A stretch of 64,000 bases of DNA. Origin: Tubiluchus corallicola. Lineage: Eukaryota; Priapulida; Priapulimorpha; Priapulimorphida; Tubiluchidae. The notes under the pieces are model-generated. The model did not search any database, was not told where the DNA came from, and saw nothing but the letters and a program-made list of their open reading frames with translations. The stretch covers positions 124,001 through 188,000 of the forward strand of contig JAQGDQ010000270.1 in NCBI GenBank assembly GCA_030141605.1, written 5' to 3'. The translations under genes were made by a program, and so were the position numbers. Below are positions 19,711 through 28,729 of this stretch, one piece after another. Position 1 is the first letter of the stretch. Every line of letters starts with the position of its first letter.

Positions 19711-20034
19711 ATGTCTGACTTTTATGAAAAGGTGTACGATGTGGCCAGGCTTATTCCGTTTGGAAGAGTAACCAGTTATGGTGCAATAGCGAAGTATCTT
19801 GGTTCGCCACAGTCATCCAGGCTGGTAGGGTGGGCGATGAATAAAGCTGGCTACCAGGATAGGTATATTCCAGCACACAGAGTTGTAAACCGCAATGGAA
19901 TGCTATCGGGCAAGGCTCATTTCGGAGCTCCCAATGCCATGCAGGAGCTGCTTGAAAATGAAGGACATGAGATAAAAGATAATTGTATTATAAATTTTGC
20001 AGATATTTTCTGGGACCCACAGTGTGAAATATGA
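19711..20034 (+). CDS. Alkyltransferase-like protein (MGMT fold, no catalytic Cys)
   Basis: This 107-residue protein has the DNA-binding domain of O6-alkylguanine-DNA alkyltransferases: IPFGRVTSYGAIAKYLG with the helix-turn-helix and its arginine finger, and SSRLVGWAMN. Where active enzymes have P-C-H-R-V, it has P54-A55-H56-R57-V58. The acceptor cysteine is replaced by alanine, so it cannot take up alkyl groups. Alkyltransferase-like proteins of this kind bind alkylated guanine and flag it for nucleotide excision repair in studied organisms. That role is inferred here. Confidence 0.9.
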   Translation: MSDFYEKVYDVARLIPFGRVTSYGAIAKYLGSPQSSRLVGWAMNKAGYQDRYIPAHRVVNRNGMLSGKAHFGAPNAMQELLENEGHEIKDNCIINFADIFWDPQCEI

Positions 20035-20082
20035 GAATATATCTTTTTTGTACGCTTACTAACCTGTATTTTAATACGCAGT

Positions 20083-21177
20083 ATGATTACAACACCTAAA
20101 AGAGTTACCGATATTTTAAATGGCGTAAGCTACCCGGGTAGTAATGAGAGTATAGTGTCATTGGATATGGTACAGGAAATCAGAATAGCCGGAAACAGAA
20201 TAACATTTACTCTGGTTTTTCAAAGAGATGATGATCCGAATATCGACAAGTTGTCCGAGCTATGCACAGCGGCTTTGAAAAGAGAGACTGGGAAAGATTT
20301 TGATATTATTATAACTCCTAAAGCTCTGCATCAAATGGCGGCTCCTGTTTTACCTGATGTTGAGAATATAATTGCTATAGCTTCGGGGAAAGGTGGGGTT
20401 GGAAAGTCTACTGTTTCTGTTAATTTGGCAGTAGCATTGGCTAAGTCAGGGGCAAAAGTTGGGCTTATAGATGCTGATATTTACGGCCCATCAATTCCCA
20501 AAATGCTTGGGCTGGAGGGTGCGCATCCCTCTACGGAGAAGCTGAATGGTAGGGAGATGATTTCTCCCATGGAGAAGTATGGCATTAAGATCTTGTCAAT
20601 AGGTTTTTTTATGCGTGAGCGACAGGATGCCCTGGTATGGAGAGGCCCTATGGCTTCTAATGCGTTGAAACAGTTAATTACTAAAGGAAACTGGGGTGAT
20701 CTTGACTATATGCTTGTTGATCTGCCTCCAGGCACAAGCGATATTCACCTTACTCTGGTGCAGACAGTTCCTGTAACAGGGGCCGTTATAGTAACTACTC
20801 CCCAAGAGGTTGCGCTGGCAGATGTAGTCAAGGGTGTTGCAATGTTTAAAAGCAAATCTGTTGATGTGCCCATATTGGGAATAGTAGAAAATATGTCTTG
20901 GTTTACACCAGAAGAGCTACCTGACAACAGGTATTATATTTTTGGCAAAGATGGAGGCAAAGATTTAGCGAAGGAGATGGAGTTGCCTTTACTGGGGCAG
21001 ATTCCCATAGTGGGAAGCGTTAGAGAAGATTGTGATAATGGTGTACCTTCAGCATGGGATGATACTTCTGTAACGGTAGAGATATTTGATAGCCTGGCGA
21101 AAAATATTGCTCATTATACACATGTGAGGAATAATTTTCGCAGACCAACGCAAAAAGTTAAGGTGAGAAAGAGGTAA
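20083..21177 (+). CDS. mrp: Iron-sulfur cluster carrier ATPase Mrp/ApbC
   Basis: Cytoplasmic P-loop ATPase of the Mrp/NBP35 group thought to carry and deliver Fe-S clusters. The 364-residue protein has an N-terminal MIP18/DUF59 domain (residues ~1-80), the deviant Walker A GKGGVGKST at 102-110, DADIYGPSIPKMLG, and DYMLVDLPPGTSDIHLTL. After VENMSWF, where many homologues carry the cluster-binding C-x-x-C, this protein reads TPEELPDN without cysteines. I believe this is common in Bacteroidota. It follows trmB and atl on the same strand. Confidence 0.93.
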   Translation: MITTPKRVTDILNGVSYPGSNESIVSLDMVQEIRIAGNRITFTLVFQRDDDPNIDKLSELCTAALKRETGKDFDIIITPKALHQMAAPVLPDVENIIAIASGKGGVGKSTVSVNLAVALAKSGAKVGLIDADIYGPSIPKMLGLEGAHPSTEKLNGREMISPMEKYGIKILSIGFFMRERQDALVWRGPMASNALKQLITKGNWGDLDYMLVDLPPGTSDIHLTLVQTVPVTGAVIVTTPQEVALADVVKGVAMFKSKSVDVPILGIVENMSWFTPEELPDNRYYIFGKDGGKDLAKEMELPLLGQIPIVGSVREDCDNGVPSAWDDTSVTVEIFDSLAKNIAHYTHVRNNFRRPTQKVKVRKR

Positions 21178-21265
21178 CTATGTTTTAATAGTTATCTATT
21201 TTGGGAGAATACGGTTGTGGGTGATAATTTATTATTGAATAAGCAGTTGTTGTAGCTGCTAGTTA

Positions 21266-24200
21266 ATGAGTAGTTTATTGAGCCATTATATCCGAAATAT
21301 CTTATTTCTAGCCTGGGTATGTTTACTTCTCCATGGTTGTTCTACAGAGAAGAATACCACTATGTCTCGGGCATATCATAGTGTGACTTCATATTACAAC
21401 ATCTATTTTAATGCGAAAGAGGATGTGAAACAAGGCATTGAGGCTATTGAGCTCTCTATTGAGGATGAGTATACAAGCATGCTTCCGATTTATAAGTCGA
21501 GTAATCCTGGGACGGCAGACGTAGCCAGGCACGATATGGAAACAGCCATTAAAAAGTGTTCTAAACTTATTGTCAAGCATTCTATAACACGAAAGCCCAA
21601 AAGGAGGAGTAAGAGCTCAGAGAGGTATAAGAAGCTGGCTTCTAAGTCGGAGTTTAATCGTTGGGTGGATGAAAGCTACTTATTAATTGGTAAAGCATAT
21701 TTATACATGCATGATTACCATAGGGCGGTAGAGAACTTTTCTTACTTAGTGCGGAATTTCGGATATGAGAACGCCCGCTTTGAGGCGTATGTGTGGATGG
21801 CAAAGGCGCATGTAGTGAATAATCGGTTTATAAATGCTAGTGAGGTGTTTGATTTGCTAAGCGGTGAGCCGAACTTTCCTATAAAGCTTCGGCCTCATCT
21901 TGAGCTGGTTAAGTCAGATTATTACATCAGGCAGGGCCTTTATAAAGAGGCAATATACCATGTGGAAGAGGCATTAATGTTCAGGCTCTCCCGGAGGGAA
22001 AAAATAAGGTACACCTATATTTTGGCACAGTTGTATGCGGAGATAGGTAAGCCGGAGCTGGCGGTAAAGTATTTCCAGGAGGTGATTAGAAAACGCCCAC
22101 ACTACGATATGCTATTTAATGCCCGCCTTAATAAAGCTATACTGTCAGGAGATAATGCTGATTCTGAAGATCTTATGAGGATGTTGAATAAGATGTTGAA
22201 AGATCAGAAAAACGCAGACTTTCGTGATCGTATATATTATGCTATGGGTAAGGTGGCTATGGGAGAAGAAAACAGATCGGGTGCTGTTGATTTTTATCGA
22301 CTATCGGCAGCTACAAGTACGGTAAACCTGGATCAAAGAGCACTATCATGCCTTGAGCTTGCCAGACTGTATTATGATGATGAAATGTATGTTTTATCGA
22401 AAAGGTATTATGATAGTACCCTGGTTGTTATTAATAAAAACTATTTCGGCTATGACGAAATTAATACACGTTCGTCCAGTCTGAACAGATTGGTAAGTAA
22501 TTTATTAATAGTGGAGAGGGAAGATAGTTTACAGAGGATTGCTTTAATGCCGGAAGAAGAGAGAAATGCAGTAATAGACCAGGTAGTTGATAAAGAGAGG
22601 GAAGAGGGGCTCAAGTGGATGCAGGTGGCAGAGCAGAGTTACGCTTTTTCTGAAGGGGGTCAGAGAACCTCTGCTCAAACAGATGCGGGAGCATGGTACT
22701 TTTATAGCCCAGCAACTGTGAGAATGGGTAAGTTGGAGTTCCAACGAATTTGGGGAGAGCGTAAACTTGAGGATGGGTGGAGAAGGTCAAATAAAGCCAT
22801 TGTTTCTACAGAAGAGCCTGATAGATATGCAGATGACGCAATGAAAGATGCATCTCCCGGCATGGAGAGTGAAGAGGTTGTAGATCAGGATTATAGGGAT
22901 AGATACCTTCGTGATTTACCGCTTACTGATTCTTTGATGAGTGTATCGAATGAACGAATACTTATAGCGCTGTTTAATGCGGGTAGAATCTATCACTCGG
23001 ATTTTAATGATTTTAATCGTTCGATAAAGACGCTGGAGGATATGAATAGGCGGTTTCCTAACAATATCTTTGAGCTTCAGTCGTGGTATGAGCTCTACCA
23101 TGTAAATAAGATAATTGAGAATGAAAGGCGTGTTAGGTATTATGAAAAAAAGATAGTGTCAGGCTATCCTGATTCAAAGTATGCTAAGTATCTGTTGAAC
23201 CCAAATTCTATTGCTGAGCAGAAGATGCTTTCTGATAGTATAAATAGCTTATATAGACAGGCATATAGCCATTACCAAGATCGTAATTTTAATGAGGTGG
23301 AGCGGTATGTTAGTAAGATTATGGTAATGGATCCGGATACATTGCTACTGCCCAAGGTACAATTTCTCAAAGTTATTTCCAGAGCTGAAACCATGAGGAT
23401 GCAAGATTTTTCTGTGTTACTTAAAATGTATATTGACAGCTTTCCACAGGCGGAGTCTCATGATCTGGCACTGAAAATATACAAGCTTGTTACTGATAGC
23501 GCGCTTGTTGATTCTCAGAGGTTAATAGCTTCGGGATATATCAATGAGACTATTGAGAATACAGATTATTTTAAGTCTCAGGAGGCTTTAAATGATGAGT
23601 TTGGGGGCAAGTTTTCCTATGAAGATGATATATTTCATTATTTTATAGTTGTGGTACCATGGGGCGGGGGAGTAGATATTGACAGGCTGGTGTTTGATAT
23701 CGCAAACTACAATATAGATTATTACACAATGCAGGACTTTGATATAGAAAAGCTGGATTTGAATGCCAGGTCCAGAATGGTTGTTGTCAGGAGTATGTCT
23801 TCCAAAGAAGAGGGGCTAGCCTATTTCAGGTCTATTATTAGAAATAGAGATGTGTTTAACTCACTGAGAGGAATTGAGTATGTAAATTTTATAGCTTCCT
23901 CGACAAACTACAGGGTCGTGTTAGCGGATAGCGATTATAGTGAGTACTTAAAGTTTTTTACAAAGAATTACAGCCATTTTGTCGGTTCTGATTTTCCTGC
24001 AGAGGATCTTCCGGATTCTGGTAAGGATCTGCCAAGAGCTGGGGGGAGGCATGAGTCAGAAGGGGTACATAGAGAAAAGGACTCTTTTGCGGAGGTTGCT
24101 GTTACAGAAGAGAAGCAGGCCGTAGGTGGAGAGGGGAGTAGTGTAAAGAGAGTAAGGGGCGATAACAGGTTGGGGGCATATAAATACTCTCCTGCTGCTT

Positions 24201-24544
24201 CACATCAGTTTATGTTGGTAATTCCTCATGGTGAGATAGATAAGGAAGCCTTTAAAACACAAATGGAGGAGTATAATAAGTTAAGTTTTGATTTACCAAA
24301 GATAGCGACAAAGGTTATTAGCTTTGATAAAGAGAGAGATGCTCTGGTAGTTGGAGGGCTTGGTGAGAATTCATCTGCTATGGCATATTTCCGGAAGACA
24401 ATAATGACCCGCTCTCTATATGCATCACTTGAGGGTTATGATTATTATAATTTTATTATTGATGACGATAATCTTGCTATACTTTTAAGAGAGAAGTCAA
24501 TTAATGACTATGTAGAGTTTTTTCGCAAATTCTATTTGGAGTAG
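21266..24544 (+). CDS. porW: Type IX secretion TPR lipoprotein PorW/SprE
   Basis: Large lipoprotein needed for the type IX secretion system and gliding in Bacteroidota. The 1092-residue product has a signal peptide ending in LLLHGCSTE, with Cys25 as the lipidation site. The conserved head follows (AYHSVTSYYNIYFNAKEDVK). Then come tetratricopeptide-like helices (residues ~130-480 and ~560-780) and a repeated C-terminal domain, seen twice: YFRSIIRNRDVFNSLRGIEY and YFRKTIMTRSLYASLEGYDY. A charged low-complexity linker (~900-960) separates the two repeats. porX follows 106 bases downstream on the same strand, a functional neighbour. Confidence 0.88.
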   Translation: MSSLLSHYIRNILFLAWVCLLLHGCSTEKNTTMSRAYHSVTSYYNIYFNAKEDVKQGIEAIELSIEDEYTSMLPIYKSSNPGTADVARHDMETAIKKCSKLIVKHSITRKPKRRSKSSERYKKLASKSEFNRWVDESYLLIGKAYLYMHDYHRAVENFSYLVRNFGYENARFEAYVWMAKAHVVNNRFINASEVFDLLSGEPNFPIKLRPHLELVKSDYYIRQGLYKEAIYHVEEALMFRLSRREKIRYTYILAQLYAEIGKPELAVKYFQEVIRKRPHYDMLFNARLNKAILSGDNADSEDLMRMLNKMLKDQKNADFRDRIYYAMGKVAMGEENRSGAVDFYRLSAATSTVNLDQRALSCLELARLYYDDEMYVLSKRYYDSTLVVINKNYFGYDEINTRSSSLNRLVSNLLIVEREDSLQRIALMPEEERNAVIDQVVDKEREEGLKWMQVAEQSYAFSEGGQRTSAQTDAGAWYFYSPATVRMGKLEFQRIWGERKLEDGWRRSNKAIVSTEEPDRYADDAMKDASPGMESEEVVDQDYRDRYLRDLPLTDSLMSVSNERILIALFNAGRIYHSDFNDFNRSIKTLEDMNRRFPNNIFELQSWYELYHVNKIIENERRVRYYEKKIVSGYPDSKYAKYLLNPNSIAEQKMLSDSINSLYRQAYSHYQDRNFNEVERYVSKIMVMDPDTLLLPKVQFLKVISRAETMRMQDFSVLLKMYIDSFPQAESHDLALKIYKLVTDSALVDSQRLIASGYINETIENTDYFKSQEALNDEFGGKFSYEDDIFHYFIVVVPWGGGVDIDRLVFDIANYNIDYYTMQDFDIEKLDLNARSRMVVVRSMSSKEEGLAYFRSIIRNRDVFNSLRGIEYVNFIASSTNYRVVLADSDYSEYLKFFTKNYSHFVGSDFPAEDLPDSGKDLPRAGGRHESEGVHREKDSFAEVAVTEEKQAVGGEGSSVKRVRGDNRLGAYKYSPAASHQFMLVIPHGEIDKEAFKTQMEEYNKLSFDLPKIATKVISFDKERDALVVGGLGENSSAMAYFRKTIMTRSLYASLEGYDYYNFIIDDDNLAILLREKSINDYVEFFRKFYLE

Positions 24545-24576
24545 ATAATGTGGTTTTGTATGAAAATCTAGTGTTA

Positions 24577-24610
24577 TTTTTGAAAAAAGCTCTAATGATT
24601 TGTAACTTTA
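24577..24610 (+). promoter_or_regulatory. Promoter for porX
   Basis: TTTTTG at 24577-24582 and TAACTTTA at 24603-24610 are 20 bases apart, close to the TTTG/TAnnTTTG consensus. porX may therefore be transcribed separately from porW. Confidence 0.5.
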
Positions 24611-24650
24611 GGAGCGTGTTAATTTTAATCAAGCTATTAAATCTACTTAC

Positions 24651-26210
24651 ATGAGCAATGCCAGTATTCTTTGGGCTGATGACGAGATAGAGTTACTGAA
24701 GCCACATATTTTATTTTTGGAAAATAGAGGGTACTCTATTACTGCAGTAACTAATGGTAATGATGCTATTGAGCAGGTGGGCAGCAGGAAGTTCGATATT
24801 GTTTTTCTTGATGAAAATATGCCGGGTTTATCTGGGTTGGAGACTCTTTCTCATATAAAAGGGATTGCGCCCGGGGTACCTGTTATAATGATAACTCAAA
24901 GTGAAGAGGAGAACATAATAGAGGAGGCGATAGGTGCAAAGATTTCAGATTATCTTATTAAGCCTGTTAATCCTAATCAAATATTACTGTCATTAAAGAA
25001 AAATATTGAGCAGGGCCGGCTGGTTAAGCAGCAAACAACTTCTGCTTATCAGTCGCAGTTTGCCAATATAGAGATGCAGATAAATGAGTCGCTCACTCAT
25101 GATGACTGGAAAGAGGTGTATCGAAAGCTGGTTTTTTGGGAGCTTGAGCTGGAGGATTCGGGAGATAGCACCATGGATGAGGTTTTGAGAATGCAGAAAG
25201 CAGATGCGAATAATGCTTTTGCAAAATTTATTAAGAACAATTATGTAGGTTGGTTTGACAAGCCATTAGTGGAAAGGCCACTTTTATCTCCCGATATATT
25301 TAGAAACAAAGTGTTTCCCATTCTGGATAAAGGTGAGCAGGTACTTGTTTTGATAATAGATAATCTTCGCTATGACCAATGGATGCTTTTGAATAATACT
25401 ATAAGGGAGTTTTATCATACTGATGAGGAAGACCTTTACTTTAGTATACTTCCAACTTCGACGATGTATGCGCGGAATGCGATATTTGCCGGGTTAATGC
25501 CACTGGAAATAAAGAAGCATTATCCGGATTTGTGGGTAGGTGAGCAAGAGGAAGGAGCTAAGAATCGATTTGAGGAGGAGCTTTTTACCCATCAGATGAG
25601 AAGAATGGATAGAAGCGAGAAGTTTATGTTTGATAAGATAACAAATATTAAGTCAGGCAAGAGAGCTATTGATAGCTTGAATAGTATACTATCAATGCCT
25701 CTTTCTGTGATGGTTTTTAATTTTATAGATCTGATGTCACATTCGCGCACTGAGATGGAGATGATTCGGGAGTTGGCGAAGGATGAGTCGGCATATCGTT
25801 CACTTACAGAGTCGTGGTTTAGGCACTCTACTCTCTTTGATTTGCTTAGGGAGCTTTCGTCTCATGATATGAGGATTGTAGTAACGACAGACCACGGCAC
25901 CGTGAAGGTAGGCAATGCGTTTAAGGTTATGGGGGAGCGCTCAACCAATTCCAATTTGCGCTATAAACAGGGACGAAATCTCAATTACGACCGTCGTAAT
26001 GTTTTTGAGTTGAACAGGCCGGAGAGTGGATATCTTCCCTCTTCCAGTGTTAGCTCTTCTTATATTTTTGCCACCGGGTATGACTTTATGGTGTACCCTA
26101 ATAATTTTAATCATTATGCCGGGTACTACCGCGACACATTTCAGCACGGTGGAGTTTCTCTGGAGGAGATGATACTTCCGATTGTCACTTTGTCGCCGAA
26201 AAAGGGATGA
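24651..26210 (+). CDS. porX: Response regulator PorX (receiver plus PglZ domain)
   Basis: PorX is the response-regulator-type protein controlling type IX secretion. The Porphyromonas protein has a receiver and a zinc phosphodiesterase domain acting on oligonucleotides. Here the 519-residue protein has the receiver at residues ~5-120: acidic pair Asp10-Asp11, phosphorylation site Asp54 in VFLDENMPG and Lys104 in LIKPVN. A linker follows, then an alkaline-phosphatase-superfamily (PglZ) domain with LIIDNLRYDQW, the nucleophile region PTSTMYARNA, VTTDHGTVKVG and QHGGVSLEEMILP. All expected metal-binding motifs are visible, so it should be active. ATG at 24651 fits the family. Confidence 0.93.
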   Translation: MSNASILWADDEIELLKPHILFLENRGYSITAVTNGNDAIEQVGSRKFDIVFLDENMPGLSGLETLSHIKGIAPGVPVIMITQSEEENIIEEAIGAKISDYLIKPVNPNQILLSLKKNIEQGRLVKQQTTSAYQSQFANIEMQINESLTHDDWKEVYRKLVFWELELEDSGDSTMDEVLRMQKADANNAFAKFIKNNYVGWFDKPLVERPLLSPDIFRNKVFPILDKGEQVLVLIIDNLRYDQWMLLNNTIREFYHTDEEDLYFSILPTSTMYARNAIFAGLMPLEIKKHYPDLWVGEQEEGAKNRFEEELFTHQMRRMDRSEKFMFDKITNIKSGKRAIDSLNSILSMPLSVMVFNFIDLMSHSRTEMEMIRELAKDESAYRSLTESWFRHSTLFDLLRELSSHDMRIVVTTDHGTVKVGNAFKVMGERSTNSNLRYKQGRNLNYDRRNVFELNRPESGYLPSSSVSSSYIFATGYDFMVYPNNFNHYAGYYRDTFQHGGVSLEEMILPIVTLSPKKG

Positions 26211-26244
26211 TTATGTACAGGAGTCAAATGAGTTATCTTCTATT

Positions 26245-26601
26245 TTAGAATGTTAATATTTTATCGCTATCAATTACCCATTCAGCTAAATCTGCCATAG
26301 TTGATTTTTCCGCTCCGTCAAAGTATGGGTGATTTTTATAAATCCCACAACGCGACATGCAAGTCCCGCAAACTTTTACCGGAACACCATTGGCAATTAA
26401 GCCTTTTAGCATTTGAGACAGATCCTGGTCATAGCCTTCTGGTAGTTTACAAGCATCTCTTGCCATATCAACAGAGTCATTCATTAGGAAGATCCTCACT
26501 TTTTCCTCACTTTTTCTAAGTGTTTCGGCAAGTCTCAATCCGTTCCAGACCACATCTGTGTTATCGTAAGGCTCACGATTAAAAATTATTAATATTTTCA
26601 T
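26245..26601 (-). CDS. DsrE/DsrF-family small protein
   Basis: This 118-residue protein resembles the DsrE/TusD-like sulfur-relay fold: MKILIIFNREPYDNTDVVWN, then a central RIFLMNDSVDMARD strand. A cysteine cluster CGTCMSRCG at about residues 83-91 could take part in persulfide or redox chemistry. I set the start at ATG 26601, which has a strong AAGGAG site just upstream. The open frame extends 13 codons further back without family character. It converges with porX, only 34 bases apart. The function is inferred from fold only. Confidence 0.75.
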   Translation of the reverse strand: MKILIIFNREPYDNTDVVWNGLRLAETLRKSEEKVRIFLMNDSVDMARDACKLPEGYDQDLSQMLKGLIANGVPVKVCGTCMSRCGIYKNHPYFDGAEKSTMADLAEWVIDSDKILTF

Positions 26602-26643
26602 ATAGTACTCCTTGTTTTTAGGATAGCAAGTTGAGTTCATGCT

Positions 26644-26715
26644 TTAAGCCGAACTCGTGCTAGTTATTAATTTTTTAAGCCTATCTATATTATGAGCTAA
26701 TGCCCTGAGTCCAAT
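26644..26715 (-). pseudogene. Possible transposase C-terminal remnant
   Basis: A 23-residue frame reading GLRALAHNIDRLKKLI to a stop resembles the end of IS1182/IS5-like transposases. A stop lies directly upstream in the same frame, and no further transposase sequence is visible. This is a weak call. Confidence 0.3.
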
Positions 26716-26829
26716 TTACTGTTTTTGTTGTACAATTGTGTGAGTTTCTCTCAAGGTTACACAATTTAGAAGCAGGGTTTTACCATATTTAGCTTAAGTT
26801 TTCAATATCTGATTACTCAAGTGTTGAGG

Positions 26830-26916
26830 CTTTTGCAGCACACACACATTATTTGTTATTTCTCGCCAAAGGCTCTTCCCCTAAAATCCTCATTTACGTC
26901 AGTAAGTTGTAGCTGT
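26830..26916 (+). repeat. Dispersed repeat, copy H (partial)
   Basis: It contains the family core tcctcatttacgtcagtaag and an upstream cttttgcagcac edge. It runs up to the stop codon of dnaB. Confidence 0.5.
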
Positions 26917-28449
26917 TTAGCTATCGTTATCGGAAGATGCAAAGGTGTTCTGTTGTACGTGCGCATCAAAATCCTCGCTCATCTTGGATAAAGTCCTCTC
27001 TTCGTTATTAAAATCATCATCCCCTTCATTCAAATAGCCAAATGCTTCATCGTCTAAGTTTAGAAACTGTGCTAAGCTGCTTTTAAATTTAAGCTCTACA
27101 TCGCCTACAGAGCCGTTACGGTGTTTGGCTATGATCACCTCAGCGATACCTGATAGTGATCGCCCTTGAGTATCCTCCACCATGCCGTAGTATTCAGGGC
27201 GGTGAAGAAAAATTACCATATCTGCATCCTGCTCAATAGCGCCCGACTCTCTCAGGTCTGACAGTTGCGGCCTGTTTCCATCTCTGGATTCTACCGACCG
27301 ATTCAGCTGTGAGAGTGCTATGATAGGAACATCCACCTCCTTTGCAATTGCCTTCAGGTTGCGTGATATGCTGCTAACTTCCTGCTCACGATTGCTTTTG
27401 TTGTCAACTCCCGCTGTCATCAACTGCAAGTAGTCGACAATTACAATGCCTATATTATATTGAGCTTTTAATCTTCGGCACTTGGCTCTAAATTCAAAGA
27501 TAGAGAGAGCCGGGGTGTCATCAATAAAAAGGGGTGCGTCCTCGAGGCTTTTAATCTTTTTATCCAGCTGCTCCCATTCCCAATTGTCAAGTATCCCGGA
27601 TTTGATCTTTTCAGATCCCAGCTCTGTTTCTGAGGCAATAAGCCTGGTTGCCAACTGTGATGATGACATCTCCAGAGAGAACACTGCTACAGGGACATTA
27701 TGGTCGATAGCCATATTTCTGGCCATAGAGAGTACAAAAGCTGTCTTTCCCATTGCAGGGCGTGCTGCAACAATAATAAGGTCTGTTTTTTGCCAACCGG
27801 AAGTTATTTTGTCAAGATGCGAGAATCCGGATGGTACACCACTCAACCCGCTACCTTTTTTGGAGTTTTCCTCTATCTGTTCTATTGCACCCCTGAGAAT
27901 AGATTTTATAGGCTGGGACTGCTTAGTTATTGTCCCTTCTGTAACGCCAAATAGTTCAGATTCAGCATAGTCAACTAATTCATCCAGCTCTATTGCATTA
28001 TCAAATGCTTTATTCTGAATACTGCTTGATACGCGAATAATCTCGCGCTGCATAAATTTTTGTGCAATAATTCTTGAGTGCAATTCAATATGTGCAGCAG
28101 AGGCAACTCTTCCTGTCAGCTCGGTTATATAGACCACGCCTCCTGCCTCATCTAGTTGCTCGTTATCTCTTAGTGCCTGAGTTACAACTATAAGGTCTAT
28201 GGGCTTCTCATTTGCACTTAAGTCCTGGATTGTTTTGAAAATAATCTGATTTTCTTTCTTATAAAAGCTTTCAGGTTTAAGTATATTGGCAATAGAGATA
28301 TACGCGCCCTCTTCAAGCATTAGTGCGCCAAGTACGGCCTCCTCCACCTCGGGTGCTTGCGGAGGGATCTTTCCGTAGTGCTCATTAATAAAGTCAATAG
28401 ATAGTTTTTTAGGCGTATTTTTACGTTTTCGTTGCTCCGTTGTTGGCAT
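26917..28449 (-). CDS. dnaB: Replicative DNA helicase DnaB
   Basis: Hexameric helicase unwinding DNA at the replication fork. The 510-residue protein has the N-terminal primase-interaction domain (PPQAPEVEEAVLGALMLEEG from residue 30) and the RecA-like domain with Walker A ARPAMGKTA at 229-237. Also visible are VAVFSLEMSSSQLATRL, Walker B VIVDYLQLM, SQLNRSVESR and the DLRESGAIEQDADMVIFLHR box. No intein is present. The C-terminal ~35 residues are acidic. ATG at 28449 is the only sensible start. Copies of the dispersed repeat flank it on both sides. Confidence 0.97.
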   Translation of the reverse strand: MPTTEQRKRKNTPKKLSIDFINEHYGKIPPQAPEVEEAVLGALMLEEGAYISIANILKPESFYKKENQIIFKTIQDLSANEKPIDLIVVTQALRDNEQLDEAGGVVYITELTGRVASAAHIELHSRIIAQKFMQREIIRVSSSIQNKAFDNAIELDELVDYAESELFGVTEGTITKQSQPIKSILRGAIEQIEENSKKGSGLSGVPSGFSHLDKITSGWQKTDLIIVAARPAMGKTAFVLSMARNMAIDHNVPVAVFSLEMSSSQLATRLIASETELGSEKIKSGILDNWEWEQLDKKIKSLEDAPLFIDDTPALSIFEFRAKCRRLKAQYNIGIVIVDYLQLMTAGVDNKSNREQEVSSISRNLKAIAKEVDVPIIALSQLNRSVESRDGNRPQLSDLRESGAIEQDADMVIFLHRPEYYGMVEDTQGRSLSGIAEVIIAKHRNGSVGDVELKFKSSLAQFLNLDDEAFGYLNEGDDDFNNEERTLSKMSEDFDAHVQQNTFASSDNDS

Positions 28450-28532
28450 GAGATTATAATAAGATTTAAAATAAATTTATTCCCAAACCTATCAATTCAG
28501 GATAGTGAGAGTGTCGGGAGTGTCAAAACACG

Positions 28533-28644
28533 AAACTTTTGCAGACTCTTTCTTGTAAATACTTTCTTCAAAACCCTTAAGTAAACTGCGGCCTTTCATC
28601 GAATTTCCCTTAATTAGAGTCAAAATATTTCGCCTTGCAAAAGG
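28533..28644 (+). repeat. Dispersed repeat, copy A
   Basis: It lies between ddl and dnaB. From acttttgcagactc to ccttgcaaaagg it follows the family plan: edge palindrome, AAATACTTTCTTCAAAA, AGTAAACTGCGGCC, TTTCATCGAATTT, GAGTCAAAATATTT, edge palindrome. Confidence 0.7.
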
Positions 28645-28729
28645 CCTCAGCACCCAAAATTCGGAAATATTTTTGAATACTCAAAAGTATAACTTTTCGG
28701 GCACTGAAAGTTTATTAAACCATGAATTT

